Below, piece by piece: positions 7,513 through 13,624 of a stretch of 19,849 nucleotides of DNA (positions within the stretch are counted from its first letter, which is position 1; each line of letters starts with the position of its first letter). The notes beneath the pieces are model-generated. The model was not told where the DNA came from and searched no databases. It was given only the letters and a program-made list of their open reading frames with translations. Source of the stretch: CBDULQ01 sp965368115 (lineage in GTDB: Bacteria > Pseudomonadota > Gammaproteobacteria > SZUA-229); the NCBI GenBank assembly GCA_965368115.1, contig CBDULQ010000040.1, positions 1 through 19,849 of the forward strand. Reading direction: 5' to 3'. Position numbers and translations under genes: made by a program.

Positions 7513-7790
7513 TGTCGCCGACGACGGGCATCGCAACAGCAGGTTTCAGTATGAAAGGCATTACCCTCGACAGTGATTCCCGTGTGGTGGAAGTGCGTTT
7601 CGCAGTGGTGTATGCGCCGCGCCGGTCGCGCGGCCGCTTTGCTGAAAACTGCGTGCAGGTGGTGGATAGTGAAGTGGATGCACTCGAACAGGCTGATCCG
7701 GCTAACAAGCTGTTCGCGGCCAAAGTCATCGGCCCGTCCAAATCCTCCGAAGGTCAGCGCATTTATTACCTGGATGAATGGCTGGGTTGA
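7512..7790 (+). CDS. Small conserved-looking protein of unknown function
   Basis: A 92-residue protein I do not recognise. It begins with beta-strand-like RVVEVRFAVVYAPRRSRGR (24-42), contains one Cys, and ends in a strand YYLDEWLG. No known motif is visible. The start at 7512 overlaps the stop of tas as TGATG, mirroring the junction at its own 3' end. ATG 7551 (giving 79 aa) is a possible alternative, because the first 13 residues look unstructured. Its tight fit between two coupled genes argues that it is real and functions with them. Confidence 0.72.
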   Translation: MSPTTGIATAGFSMKGITLDSDSRVVEVRFAVVYAPRRSRGRFAENCVQVVDSEVDALEQADPANKLFAAKVIGPSKSSEGQRIYYLDEWLG

Positions 7791-8242
7791 TGGCCGTCGA
7801 ACAGATTATCAACTTCAGTCGCATCGACGAGCGACTGGCCACCTCCGGCCAGCCGGAGCAGGATGAACTGGCGTGGATCGCCGAGTCTGGATTTCAGCAG
7901 GTGATCAACCTGGCACTACACGATGCGGAATATGCCCTGGCCGACGAAGCGGGGAGTATCGCCGGGCTGGGCATGGCCTATCATCATATTCCCGTGCCCT
8001 GGCAACGCCCCGGCGACGAGCAGCTCGACCGTTTCTTCAGCCTGATGGACGATAACAGCACGCAACGCCTGTTCATTCATTGTGCCGCCAATCGCCGGGT
8101 GAGCGTGTTTCTGGCCCTGTATTTCATGGCCCGGCAACACTGGGATGCGACCCGCGCCATGGATCATATCCACAGCATCTGGACACCGGACGATGTCTGG
8201 CTGCTGTTCCTCAACCAGCAGATGCAGCGTCTCGGTCTTTGA
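7790..8242 (+). CDS. Dual-specificity/tyrosine phosphatase-like protein with C-X4-R loop
   Basis: A 150-residue protein of the small DSP/PTP-like group (related to DUF442-type phosphatases). The N-terminus ISRIDERLATSGQP-like segment (7-22) and FQQVINLAL (35-43) are typical. The signature loop is FIHCAANRRVSVF: C98 with R102 and R103. In canonical phosphatases the arginine is at Cys+6; here Cys+6 is Val and the Arg is at +5 (and +4), so the loop is one residue short or reregistered. The family may be a divergent phosphatase or a pseudophosphatase. The start ATG 7790 overlaps the previous stop (TGATG); the upstream ATG at 7778 is inside the previous gene. Confidence 0.8.
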   Translation: MAVEQIINFSRIDERLATSGQPEQDELAWIAESGFQQVINLALHDAEYALADEAGSIAGLGMAYHHIPVPWQRPGDEQLDRFFSLMDDNSTQRLFIHCAANRRVSVFLALYFMARQHWDATRAMDHIHSIWTPDDVWLLFLNQQMQRLGL

Positions 8243-8266
8243 TTCGCGAGCCATCGGACATTTGCC

Positions 8267-9304
8267 ATGATCGAACCTTTCAGCTCACTGCAACTGTTTC
8301 GCGAGGAATTCAACCGTGGTCTGTTGCGCCTGGCGGAGCACGGCGGTCTGGGGCCTTTCATTCTGGCCTGCGCCAACGCCTCTTTCGAACATCTGTTCGA
8401 CCGGTTTAGACCGGTACTGCAACAGCAGTATGAAAGTCTGTATCAGCAATATCGAGATGCATTCCTGAACGGCATTAATCTGGATGTGGTGGACGAAGAC
8501 CTGCTGGTGTTCCTCAAGCTGCATGCCATCGGTTTCGATAACATCACCACCAGCAAAACGCGTAACGAGGGCGTCTGGAAACTGCAGTTCAATCACCTGC
8601 GTTCGTTCCGGCCACGACGCATTACCCAGTTCGTGCACCAGGGCATGTCCCAGCCTTTCGATGAAGACGCCTTCAATTTCAACAAACCGTTCATGGCGCG
8701 CGAGTGCTTCTGGCAGGGCAAGCTACTGGGCCGGGACGTGGACCTGTTCTACAACAAGTATCCCTTCGCCGATCTGCACGGCCTGCTGGTACCGGAACGC
8801 CAGCAGAACATCCCACAGTTGCTGGCTGAGCAGGATCACGACTATGTGTTCCAGCTCTGCGAAATTTTGCAGCACAGCCTGCCCGGTGTCGGATTTGGTT
8901 ACAATAGTTACGGTGCTTACGCTTCGGTAAATCATCAGCATTTCCAGATGTTCCTGGATCAGGAGGGACTGCCGGTCACCGACCCCGTCTGGCGCCACAA
9001 CGGCGGTGATCGGGATTACCCGGCGCACTGCTACGCCTTTGCCGATGCCCGTTCCAGCTGGCAGTTCATCCGCCGCCTGCACGAGCGGCAGCAACCCTAT
9101 AATCTGCTTTACCTGCCGGATCGTGTATACGTGTACCCGCGCCGCACCCAGGGCAGCGTGGCCGTGCCGGCCTGGAGCAGCGGGCTGACCTGGTACGAGC
9201 TGTCCGGGGTGATGATATGTTTTAATTCGGCGGACTTTGAGCAGATCTCTGCGAAAGAGATTGAAAAAAGACTCTTTGAGCTTCGTGTGGACGAAAAACT
9301 GTAA
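8267..9304 (+). CDS. HIT-superfamily GDP-hexose phosphorylase-like protein (VTC2/GDPGP1-like)
   Basis: A 345-residue protein of the HIT/GalT superfamily. The nucleotide-transfer motif is H223-x-H225-x-Q227 in GYNSYGAYASVNHQHFQ (211-227), which is close to the GYNSLGA(F/Y)A(T/S)xNHLHFQ pattern I recall from plant VTC2 (GDP-L-galactose phosphorylase) and animal GDPGP1 (GDP-D-glucose phosphorylase). Other shared features are FNFNK (136-140), FYNKYPFADLHGLLVPE (161-177), a QPYNLLYLPDRVYVYPR segment near 278-294, and WYELSG near 313-318. Those enzymes phosphorolyse GDP-hexoses to hexose-1-phosphate and GDP. Substrate here is unproven. It is last in the tas-like operon, 24 bases after the phosphatase-like gene, without a clear SD. 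Its final codons are AT-richer than the rest. Confidence 0.8.
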   Translation: MIEPFSSLQLFREEFNRGLLRLAEHGGLGPFILACANASFEHLFDRFRPVLQQQYESLYQQYRDAFLNGINLDVVDEDLLVFLKLHAIGFDNITTSKTRNEGVWKLQFNHLRSFRPRRITQFVHQGMSQPFDEDAFNFNKPFMARECFWQGKLLGRDVDLFYNKYPFADLHGLLVPERQQNIPQLLAEQDHDYVFQLCEILQHSLPGVGFGYNSYGAYASVNHQHFQMFLDQEGLPVTDPVWRHNGGDRDYPAHCYAFADARSSWQFIRRLHERQQPYNLLYLPDRVYVYPRRTQGSVAVPAWSSGLTWYELSGVMICFNSADFEQISAKEIEKRLFELRVDEKL

Positions 9305-9412
9305 AATATTCCAGACAGAAATTAGCAGTTTGTCGGTATTATTTACATATTAACGTTGGGGATAGTGGATAGAGTTCGTGTAAATTCCTGTTTTTACGAA
9401 TAATTCAATTTG

Positions 9413-9427
9413 TGGCACGAAAAGCGC
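9413..9427 (+). promoter_or_regulatory. Weak sigma-54-like -24/-12 element
   Basis: TGGCAC (9413-9418) followed after five bases by GCGC (9424-9427) keeps the GG and GC at the sigma-54 spacing, though TTGC is replaced by GCGC. It lies in an AT-rich, gene-free stretch (9305-9481) with no ORF after it before the terminator at 9482. May be chance. Confidence 0.2.
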
Positions 9428-9481
9428 AATAAATAGCCGGGAAACGGAAAATAACTATAAAACAGGAAGTGAAACCTATTT

Positions 9482-9505
9482 AAAGGCCTCTATTCAGAGG
9501 CCTTT
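9482..9505. terminator. Bidirectional hairpin terminator
   Basis: AAAGGCCTC (9482-9490) pairs perfectly with GAGGCCTTT (9497-9505) around TATTCA. It sits directly after the stop of the leftward GMC gene and 177 bases after the rightward HIT-like gene, and can serve both directions, since the stem ends are A/T runs. Confidence 0.75.
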
Positions 9506-9506
9506 G

Positions 9507-11186
9507 TTATATCCGCGATTTGATAATGTCCGCCACCCGGAAAGCATTGGCGTAGATGGTCCAGGTATAGGGCACCGAGCCACCGGTGGGCATGAAGCTA
9601 CCATCGGTGACATACAGGTTGTCCACGTCATGGGCCTGACAGTCCGCATTCAGTACCGAACTCCGAATATCCGTTCCGAAACGACAACCGCCAGCCATCA
9701 GGTTCTGCGGCGGCGCGCCGCTGACGCTGGACTGGATGTTCTGTGCGCCCATCTGGCGTAGCACCTGTTCCGCCTTGTCGGTGAGGAAACGACCGACTTT
9801 CAGGTCATGTTCGTGATAACCGAGACGCACCCGCGCCACCGCCGAACCCCACTGGTCGGTGACTTTCGGGTCCAGGCTGACGAAGCAGTCGTTGGTGGGC
9901 AACCAGTCATTGAACACTTCGAAGCGCAGGTACTGGGCATCAGCGAATACCGATTTAAGGCGACGCTTGAGGGGCTTGCCCCAGACCAGGTGGCCGTCGT
10001 CGTCCCATTTTTCCGGAAACGCTTTGGGTAAGGCATTGGGATGGCGTAACAGGAAATCGATGGTACCGCCCTTGGCCTTGCCGCCCAGTGCCGGATCGTC
10101 GACGAAATACCAGTCCTGCAGGCCGCGATTGACGAAGGGGCCGCGCACGCGCAGGGCGTCCGCCGTCTTCTCGTCCAGTTGGGCATAGACGAAATCGCCG
10201 CTGCCGGAACCGCCGCCGGAAAACAGCAGGTTTTTGCCGACCTGGCCGTGGTTATTGGCCAGCCCCTGCGGGTGTTTCGGACCGCTGGAAGCAAGCAGCA
10301 GGCGACTGCTTTCCACCGCCTGACAGGCGACCACGAAAATCTTCGCGCTGACCTGCCGTCGCTGGCCCTCGGCGTCGAAATATTCCGCGGCAATCACCTT
10401 GCCCTTACTGTCGCTGATCAGTCGATGAACCTTGCTGTTCGGCTGGATTTTGCAGTGCCCACTGGCCACCGCTCGGTCCAGCAGGGCGGCTCGCGAACTG
10501 CCCTTGGCGCCGGATGAACAGCCATAGCTGCCGCAATAGCCGGAGTATTCGCAGCTGCGTCGACCCATGTCGGGTTTCGACAGAATGGCCCGTGGTGTCG
10601 GCAGGGATGTGAAGCCCAGTGTGTTGCACGCCTGGTCAATGTGCTCGGCGATGGGGTGTTCGTTCACCGGCGGATAGGGAAAGTTGTCGGTAGAGCGGGG
10701 TTCCTGGTGGCGATGTTTGACGACGCGTCCGGATATTCCCACTTCCGATTCGGCTTTCGCGTAATAGGGTTCCAGTTCGTCATAGCTGATCGGCCAGTCC
10801 GCCACATTGGCGCCCTCGATGGGTCCGAACTCGGAGCGCAGGCGAAAATCCTTCGGCTTGAGGCGATAGAAAAAGCCGCTCATCAAATTCGACGAGCCAC
10901 CCACCATGTTGCCGTTCCAGAAATCCCAGCCCGACTCGGAAGTGGCCTCGGCTTCCCATTCGCCGTTATTCAACTGTTCTTCCAGCACATGCTGTTCATT
11001 CTCCAGATCCGGTGTGTATACGCTGTGGCGACAGCAGGCCAGTTCGTCCTTGTAAAAATCCTTTTCGGTCAGCCAGGGTCCTTTTTCCAGCACCAGCACC
11101 GAGTGACCGGCCTTGGCCAGGGTGAAGGCGACCGGGCCGCCGCCGGCACCACTGCCGATGATGCAGACATCGTAGTCCTTGCTCAT
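9507..11186 (-). CDS. GMC-type FAD oxidoreductase (gluconate/sugar dehydrogenase-like large subunit)
   Basis: A 559-residue flavoprotein. The N-terminal Rossmann motif is G11-x-G13-x2-G16 with E34 at the end of strand 2. The C-terminus (about 523-559, VTDGSFMPTGGSVPYTWTI) fits the GMC C-terminal domain. Three cysteines, C212-x5-C218-x4-C223, fall in the region where FAD-dependent glucose dehydrogenase carries a [3Fe-4S] cluster. The canonical HxxGTxRMG and VNPT elements appear here as LMAGGCRFG and VPYT, so the usual catalytic His/Asn pair is not obvious. I chose ATG 11186 because GGAG precedes it and its ATGA overlaps the upstream stop; the open frame runs 31 residues further but inside that gene. 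Substrate unknown. Confidence 0.85.
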   Translation of the reverse strand: MSKDYDVCIIGSGAGGGPVAFTLAKAGHSVLVLEKGPWLTEKDFYKDELACCRHSVYTPDLENEQHVLEEQLNNGEWEAEATSESGWDFWNGNMVGGSSNLMSGFFYRLKPKDFRLRSEFGPIEGANVADWPISYDELEPYYAKAESEVGISGRVVKHRHQEPRSTDNFPYPPVNEHPIAEHIDQACNTLGFTSLPTPRAILSKPDMGRRSCEYSGYCGSYGCSSGAKGSSRAALLDRAVASGHCKIQPNSKVHRLISDSKGKVIAAEYFDAEGQRRQVSAKIFVVACQAVESSRLLLASSGPKHPQGLANNHGQVGKNLLFSGGGSGSGDFVYAQLDEKTADALRVRGPFVNRGLQDWYFVDDPALGGKAKGGTIDFLLRHPNALPKAFPEKWDDDGHLVWGKPLKRRLKSVFADAQYLRFEVFNDWLPTNDCFVSLDPKVTDQWGSAVARVRLGYHEHDLKVGRFLTDKAEQVLRQMGAQNIQSSVSGAPPQNLMAGGCRFGTDIRSSVLNADCQAHDVDNLYVTDGSFMPTGGSVPYTWTIYANAFRVADIIKSRI

Positions 11187-11794
11187 GCGCGGGTTCTCCT
11201 GAAGGTGGTGCGTGTCGGTAGCCGGTAGAAGACCTTGTCGCTCGGTGGCGACGGGAAACCCGGCTGGTGCTGCAGCCATTGCCAGCCAACGCCGTCGGGA
11301 TTGCCGCCGTACACCGGGTCGGTGACCAGGGCTTCAAGGATGTAGCTGAGATGGCGCGACAACCAGCGTTCTCCGGCGCGGCTTTTCTCGATATCCCGTA
11401 GCACCTGTTCCTTGTCCTGCACATCGAGCTTGATGAAGCCGGCCTGTTTCTGTTTGCGGGCGATATCATTGAGCCAGACCACACCCTGTTTCATGAAGTC
11501 CACATGCTCGGGGTCGGCGCCGGGGCTTTGTAACATGGCTTGTAGATAAGGCAGAGCATTGATATCGCGGGCACCGGGTGCGTCTTTTTCCGCCGGAAAC
11601 AGATGTTGTTGCACGGCGTCGATGGTCAGCCAGGGTTCCTGCAGAGCGGCGTAATCGATGGCGGCGGGCTGGCGACGTTTTTCTGCCAGTGCCGACAGGG
11701 GATAGGCCGCCGCGGCTGCCGACAGCAGCATGATGAACTGGCGTCGGTCCATTCCGGCTTCCGGCATGGACGTCAAATGAGGGTGATCGCTCAT
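11183..11794 (-). CDS. Gluconate 2-dehydrogenase subunit 3-like protein, Tat-exported
   Basis: A 203-residue protein with a twin-arginine signal: D16-R17-R18-Q19-F20 then a hydrophobic stretch IMLLSAAAAAYPLSALA (21-37). The mature part fits the gluconate_2-dh3 family, the small subunit that accompanies GMC-type dehydrogenases and helps export or assemble the flavoprotein, which has no signal of its own here. Its start and stop each overlap a neighbouring gene by 4 bases (ATGA), so the three genes are translationally coupled. ATG codons at residues 10 and 15 are alternative starts, all before the Tat motif. A cytochrome c subunit, common in such complexes, is not present next to it. Confidence 0.82.
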   Translation of the reverse strand: MSDHPHLTSMPEAGMDRRQFIMLLSAAAAAYPLSALAEKRRQPAAIDYAALQEPWLTIDAVQQHLFPAEKDAPGARDINALPYLQAMLQSPGADPEHVDFMKQGVVWLNDIARKQKQAGFIKLDVQDKEQVLRDIEKSRAGERWLSRHLSYILEALVTDPVYGGNPDGVGWQWLQHQPGFPSPPSDKVFYRLPTRTTFRRTRA

Positions 11795-12300
11795 GGGTTG
11801 TTGCTCGCGGTGTCGGTGGGCCGGTTCAGGCTCCAGCGTTCAAAAAACTGTTGGAAACGGGCACGGGAATAGCGGCCGTTTTCAAAAAATTCGGCGGTGT
11901 CCTGGGAGTGCAGCAGGTCACCGTTGTTCTCCGCCACATACATATGGGGATAGCCCAGCGGTCGGGGAAAGGATTTGAGAAAATCGGCGTTGTCGTTGGC
12001 GTCGCTGACATTGACCTTCAGCATCACGAAGGTGTCGTGCAGGCCCTGTTTGATATCCGGATTGGCATCCAGGAAGGCATCCATCTGGTGGCACCATTTG
12101 CACCAGTCGCCGCCCAGTTCGATCAACACCCGACGCCGGGTATCGCGGGCCAGTTTGATGGCGGCATGGCCGTCCGCAAAGGCATCTCGTTGCGGGTCGT
12201 ATTCGGTGCTGTAGGCGGGCAGGGCATTCAGATCCACCGCGATGACGGGACCGCTTAACAGGCTGCAGCACAGCAGCAAAGAGCTGAGTAATCGATGCAT
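11791..12300 (-). CDS. Periplasmic thioredoxin-like protein (WCKWC)
   Basis: A 169-residue protein with a signal peptide (about residues 1-21, ending PVIA) and a thioredoxin fold. The active-site motif is W66-C67-K68-W69-C70 in GGDWCKWCHQMD, and the cis-proline is P118 in GYPHMYV. It resembles thioredoxin_7/DsbD-gamma-like proteins that handle disulfides in the periplasm. It is the first gene of the three-gene operon with the Tat-exported subunit and GMC flavoprotein; its stop overlaps the next start by 4 bases. I prefer ATG 12300, which puts the signal peptide at the N-terminus; an upstream GTG at 12318 would add MRRKRI. SD is weak (GAAGAAAA). Confidence 0.85.
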   Translation of the reverse strand: MHRLLSSLLLCCSLLSGPVIAVDLNALPAYSTEYDPQRDAFADGHAAIKLARDTRRRVLIELGGDWCKWCHQMDAFLDANPDIKQGLHDTFVMLKVNVSDANDNADFLKSFPRPLGYPHMYVAENNGDLLHSQDTAEFFENGRYSRARFQQFFERWSLNRPTDTASNNP

Positions 12301-12364
12301 GATTCGTTTTCTTCGCACAATTCAGGTTTAGAGGGCCTGCAGGCTCGATGGTTGCAGCCGCTGT

Positions 12365-12379
12365 TCGGAGTCGCTCCGA
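12365..12379 (-). promoter_or_regulatory. Short hairpin in the leader of the thioredoxin/GMC operon
   Basis: TCGGAG (12365-12370) and CTCCGA (12374-12379) form a perfect 6-bp stem with a 3-base loop. If the extended -10 box at 12391-12399 is used, this hairpin sits at the extreme 5' end of the transcript, where it could stabilise the mRNA or bind a regulator. Confidence 0.3.
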
Positions 12380-12390
12380 TCAAATCGAGG

Positions 12391-12399
12391 ATATTACCA
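12391..12399 (-). promoter_or_regulatory. Candidate extended -10 promoter for the thioredoxin/GMC operon
   Basis: On the minus strand TGGTAATAT fits an extended -10 (TGnTAATAT). No clear -35 lies upstream. Transcription would begin near 12384, giving an 84-base leader to ATG 12300. Confidence 0.3.
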
Positions 12400-12467
12400 G
12401 AGTGCTCCTGATATCAGTCGCGGCTGGCGCACATTCCTTACACTGCGGACGGCAATTAATGCGGTGA

Positions 12468-13058
12468 TCAATAACGGCGCATGCAGCCGACCAGAATACC
12501 CTGGATCTGTACCCGTGCCGCGTCGAACACCATGGTGGTCAGGGCGCTGTTGGAAGGAATCAGGCAGACACGTCCGTCGCCCATGTTCTTGAAGGTTTTT
12601 AAGGTGGCGTCTTCGTTGTCGATCAGGGCTACCACGATATCGCCGTTGCGGGCAGTGGACTGCTGCTTGATGATGGCGATATCGCCGTCCAGGATGCCCG
12701 CTTCGATCATTGAATCGCCCTGAACCCGCAGCGCGAAACGGCCGGGGCCCATGAAGAAATCGGCCAGGTTGATTTCGGTTTCGTCGGGAATGGCTTCGAT
12801 GGGCTGGCCGGCTGCGATCTTGCCGAGCAGGGGAATGCAGTGGCCTTCCTGGATACCGACCAGCTTCAGGCCGCGATGGCGGCCGGCGTTGTTTTCCAGG
12901 AAACCGGCCTTGATCAGCGCCTGCACATAACGGTGGGCGACGCCGCGGGAACGGATGCCGATGCCGTCGGCAATTTCCTGTAATTTCGGCGCAAAGCCGT
13001 GGCGCGCCACGTAGTGCTCGATGAAATCCAGGGTTTTGCGTTCGCTATCGGTCAGCAT
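12468..13058 (-). CDS. lexA: LexA repressor, SOS regulator and autoprotease
   Basis: A 196-residue LexA. The N-terminal winged helix-turn-helix (about 1-67) ends in HRGLKLV. The autocleavage bond is A83-G84 in KIAAGQPI, and the catalytic dyad is S116 (QGDSMIEAG) and K154 (ATLKTF). On RecA activation it cleaves itself and derepresses DNA-repair genes. The recognition helix region IRSRGVAHRYVQAL differs strongly from E. coli LexA, so a different operator is expected. No CTG-N10-CAG box is seen upstream; instead a TTGACC-18-TAGGCT promoter is followed by a direct repeat GAGAACA. It stands alone: neither recA, sulA nor imuA adjoins it. Confidence 0.93.
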   Translation of the reverse strand: MLTDSERKTLDFIEHYVARHGFAPKLQEIADGIGIRSRGVAHRYVQALIKAGFLENNAGRHRGLKLVGIQEGHCIPLLGKIAAGQPIEAIPDETEINLADFFMGPGRFALRVQGDSMIEAGILDGDIAIIKQQSTARNGDIVVALIDNEDATLKTFKNMGDGRVCLIPSNSALTTMVFDAARVQIQGILVGCMRRY

Positions 13059-13062
13059 ACAG

Positions 13063-13080
13063 TGTTCTCGATATGTTCTC
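13063..13080 (-). promoter_or_regulatory. Direct repeat at the lexA transcription start, candidate operator
   Basis: On the minus strand GAGAACA occurs twice (as TGTTCTC at 13063-13069 and 13074-13080 on the plus strand), with an 11-base period, about one helical turn. It lies between the predicted transcription start and the lexA ATG at 13058. The copy nearer the ATG also offers a GAGA ribosome-binding sequence. Confidence 0.45.
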
Positions 13081-13086
13081 CTGCCT

Positions 13087-13116
13087 AGCCTAAGGGATGC
13101 CGGGGTCGCCGGTCAA
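13087..13116 (-). promoter_or_regulatory. lexA: Candidate sigma-70 promoter of lexA
   Basis: On the minus strand TTGACC (13111-13116) matches five of six -35 bases and is 18 bases from TAGGCT (13087-13092). Transcription would start near 13080, about 22 bases before the lexA ATG. Confidence 0.5.
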
Positions 13117-13134
13117 GGTGTGGCGCGGAAAAAT

Positions 13135-13623
13135 TCATTGCCGCAACGCCTCGTTTTCCGGCTCCCCGGCCCGTAATCGCTGCCAGCGTGCATTGTTGAG
13201 CAACCAGTCGTCGCCATCGCGTACCAGCTTGAGCTCGAACTCGAACAGATCCGCGCGCAGATTGAGAAAACCCTGGATGTCCTCCACCGGCGTTGCCGCC
13301 ATGCCGGCATAGAGCATGACACTGGCCTGCTCGGGGGTGTCAAAGTGAATGCTGTTGATGCGGGTGAAAATATTGATGTTGCGATTGCGTAGCAGATAAG
13401 CCAGCGTCAGTCGGATGAGCATTTTTTTGTCCTGACCGCGGCTGTCCCGGTAGTTGTCGTCGATCAGGTCGCTGAACGCTGTCGCTTCGCGTGATTCGAT
13501 GGCGCTGATCGCATGCTGAATACTATCCCTCACCTGCTGTTCCGGCGTCGAAGGTTCGGAACAGGCACCGAGCCACGGCAGGCACATCAGCAACAATAGC
13601 AGACGTAAGGGGTATCGATACAT
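13135..13623 (-). CDS. Predicted lipoprotein of the TlpA operon
   Basis: A 162-residue protein with a lipoprotein signal peptide: hydrophobic residues 6-18 and a lipobox LGAC with C21. The mature part begins with a helical segment (QQVRDSIQHAISAIESREA), followed by FSDLIDDNYRDSRGQDKK and alternating strands, resembling a small NTF2-like or SnoaL-type fold, but I do not recognise a named family. It would be anchored in the envelope. ATG 13623 is one base after the stop of the TlpA-like gene, so it is the last gene of a coupled three-gene operon. The open frame extends upstream but would lie inside that gene and bury the signal peptide. Confidence 0.8.
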   Translation of the reverse strand: MYRYPLRLLLLLMCLPWLGACSEPSTPEQQVRDSIQHAISAIESREATAFSDLIDDNYRDSRGQDKKMLIRLTLAYLLRNRNINIFTRINSIHFDTPEQASVMLYAGMAATPVEDIQGFLNLRADLFEFELKLVRDGDDWLLNNARWQRLRAGEPENEALRQ

Positions 13624-13624
13624 G

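Noticed and set aside
10641..11228. 195-codon plus-strand open frame over the GMC gene
   Set aside because: Antisense to a strongly supported flavoprotein; low-complexity translation typical of reverse frames in GC-rich genes.
12420..13134. E. coli-type SOS box (CTG-N10-CAG) around lexA
   Set aside because: CTGTATG occurs at the lexA start, but no CAG lies at the needed distance, so it is not a canonical box.
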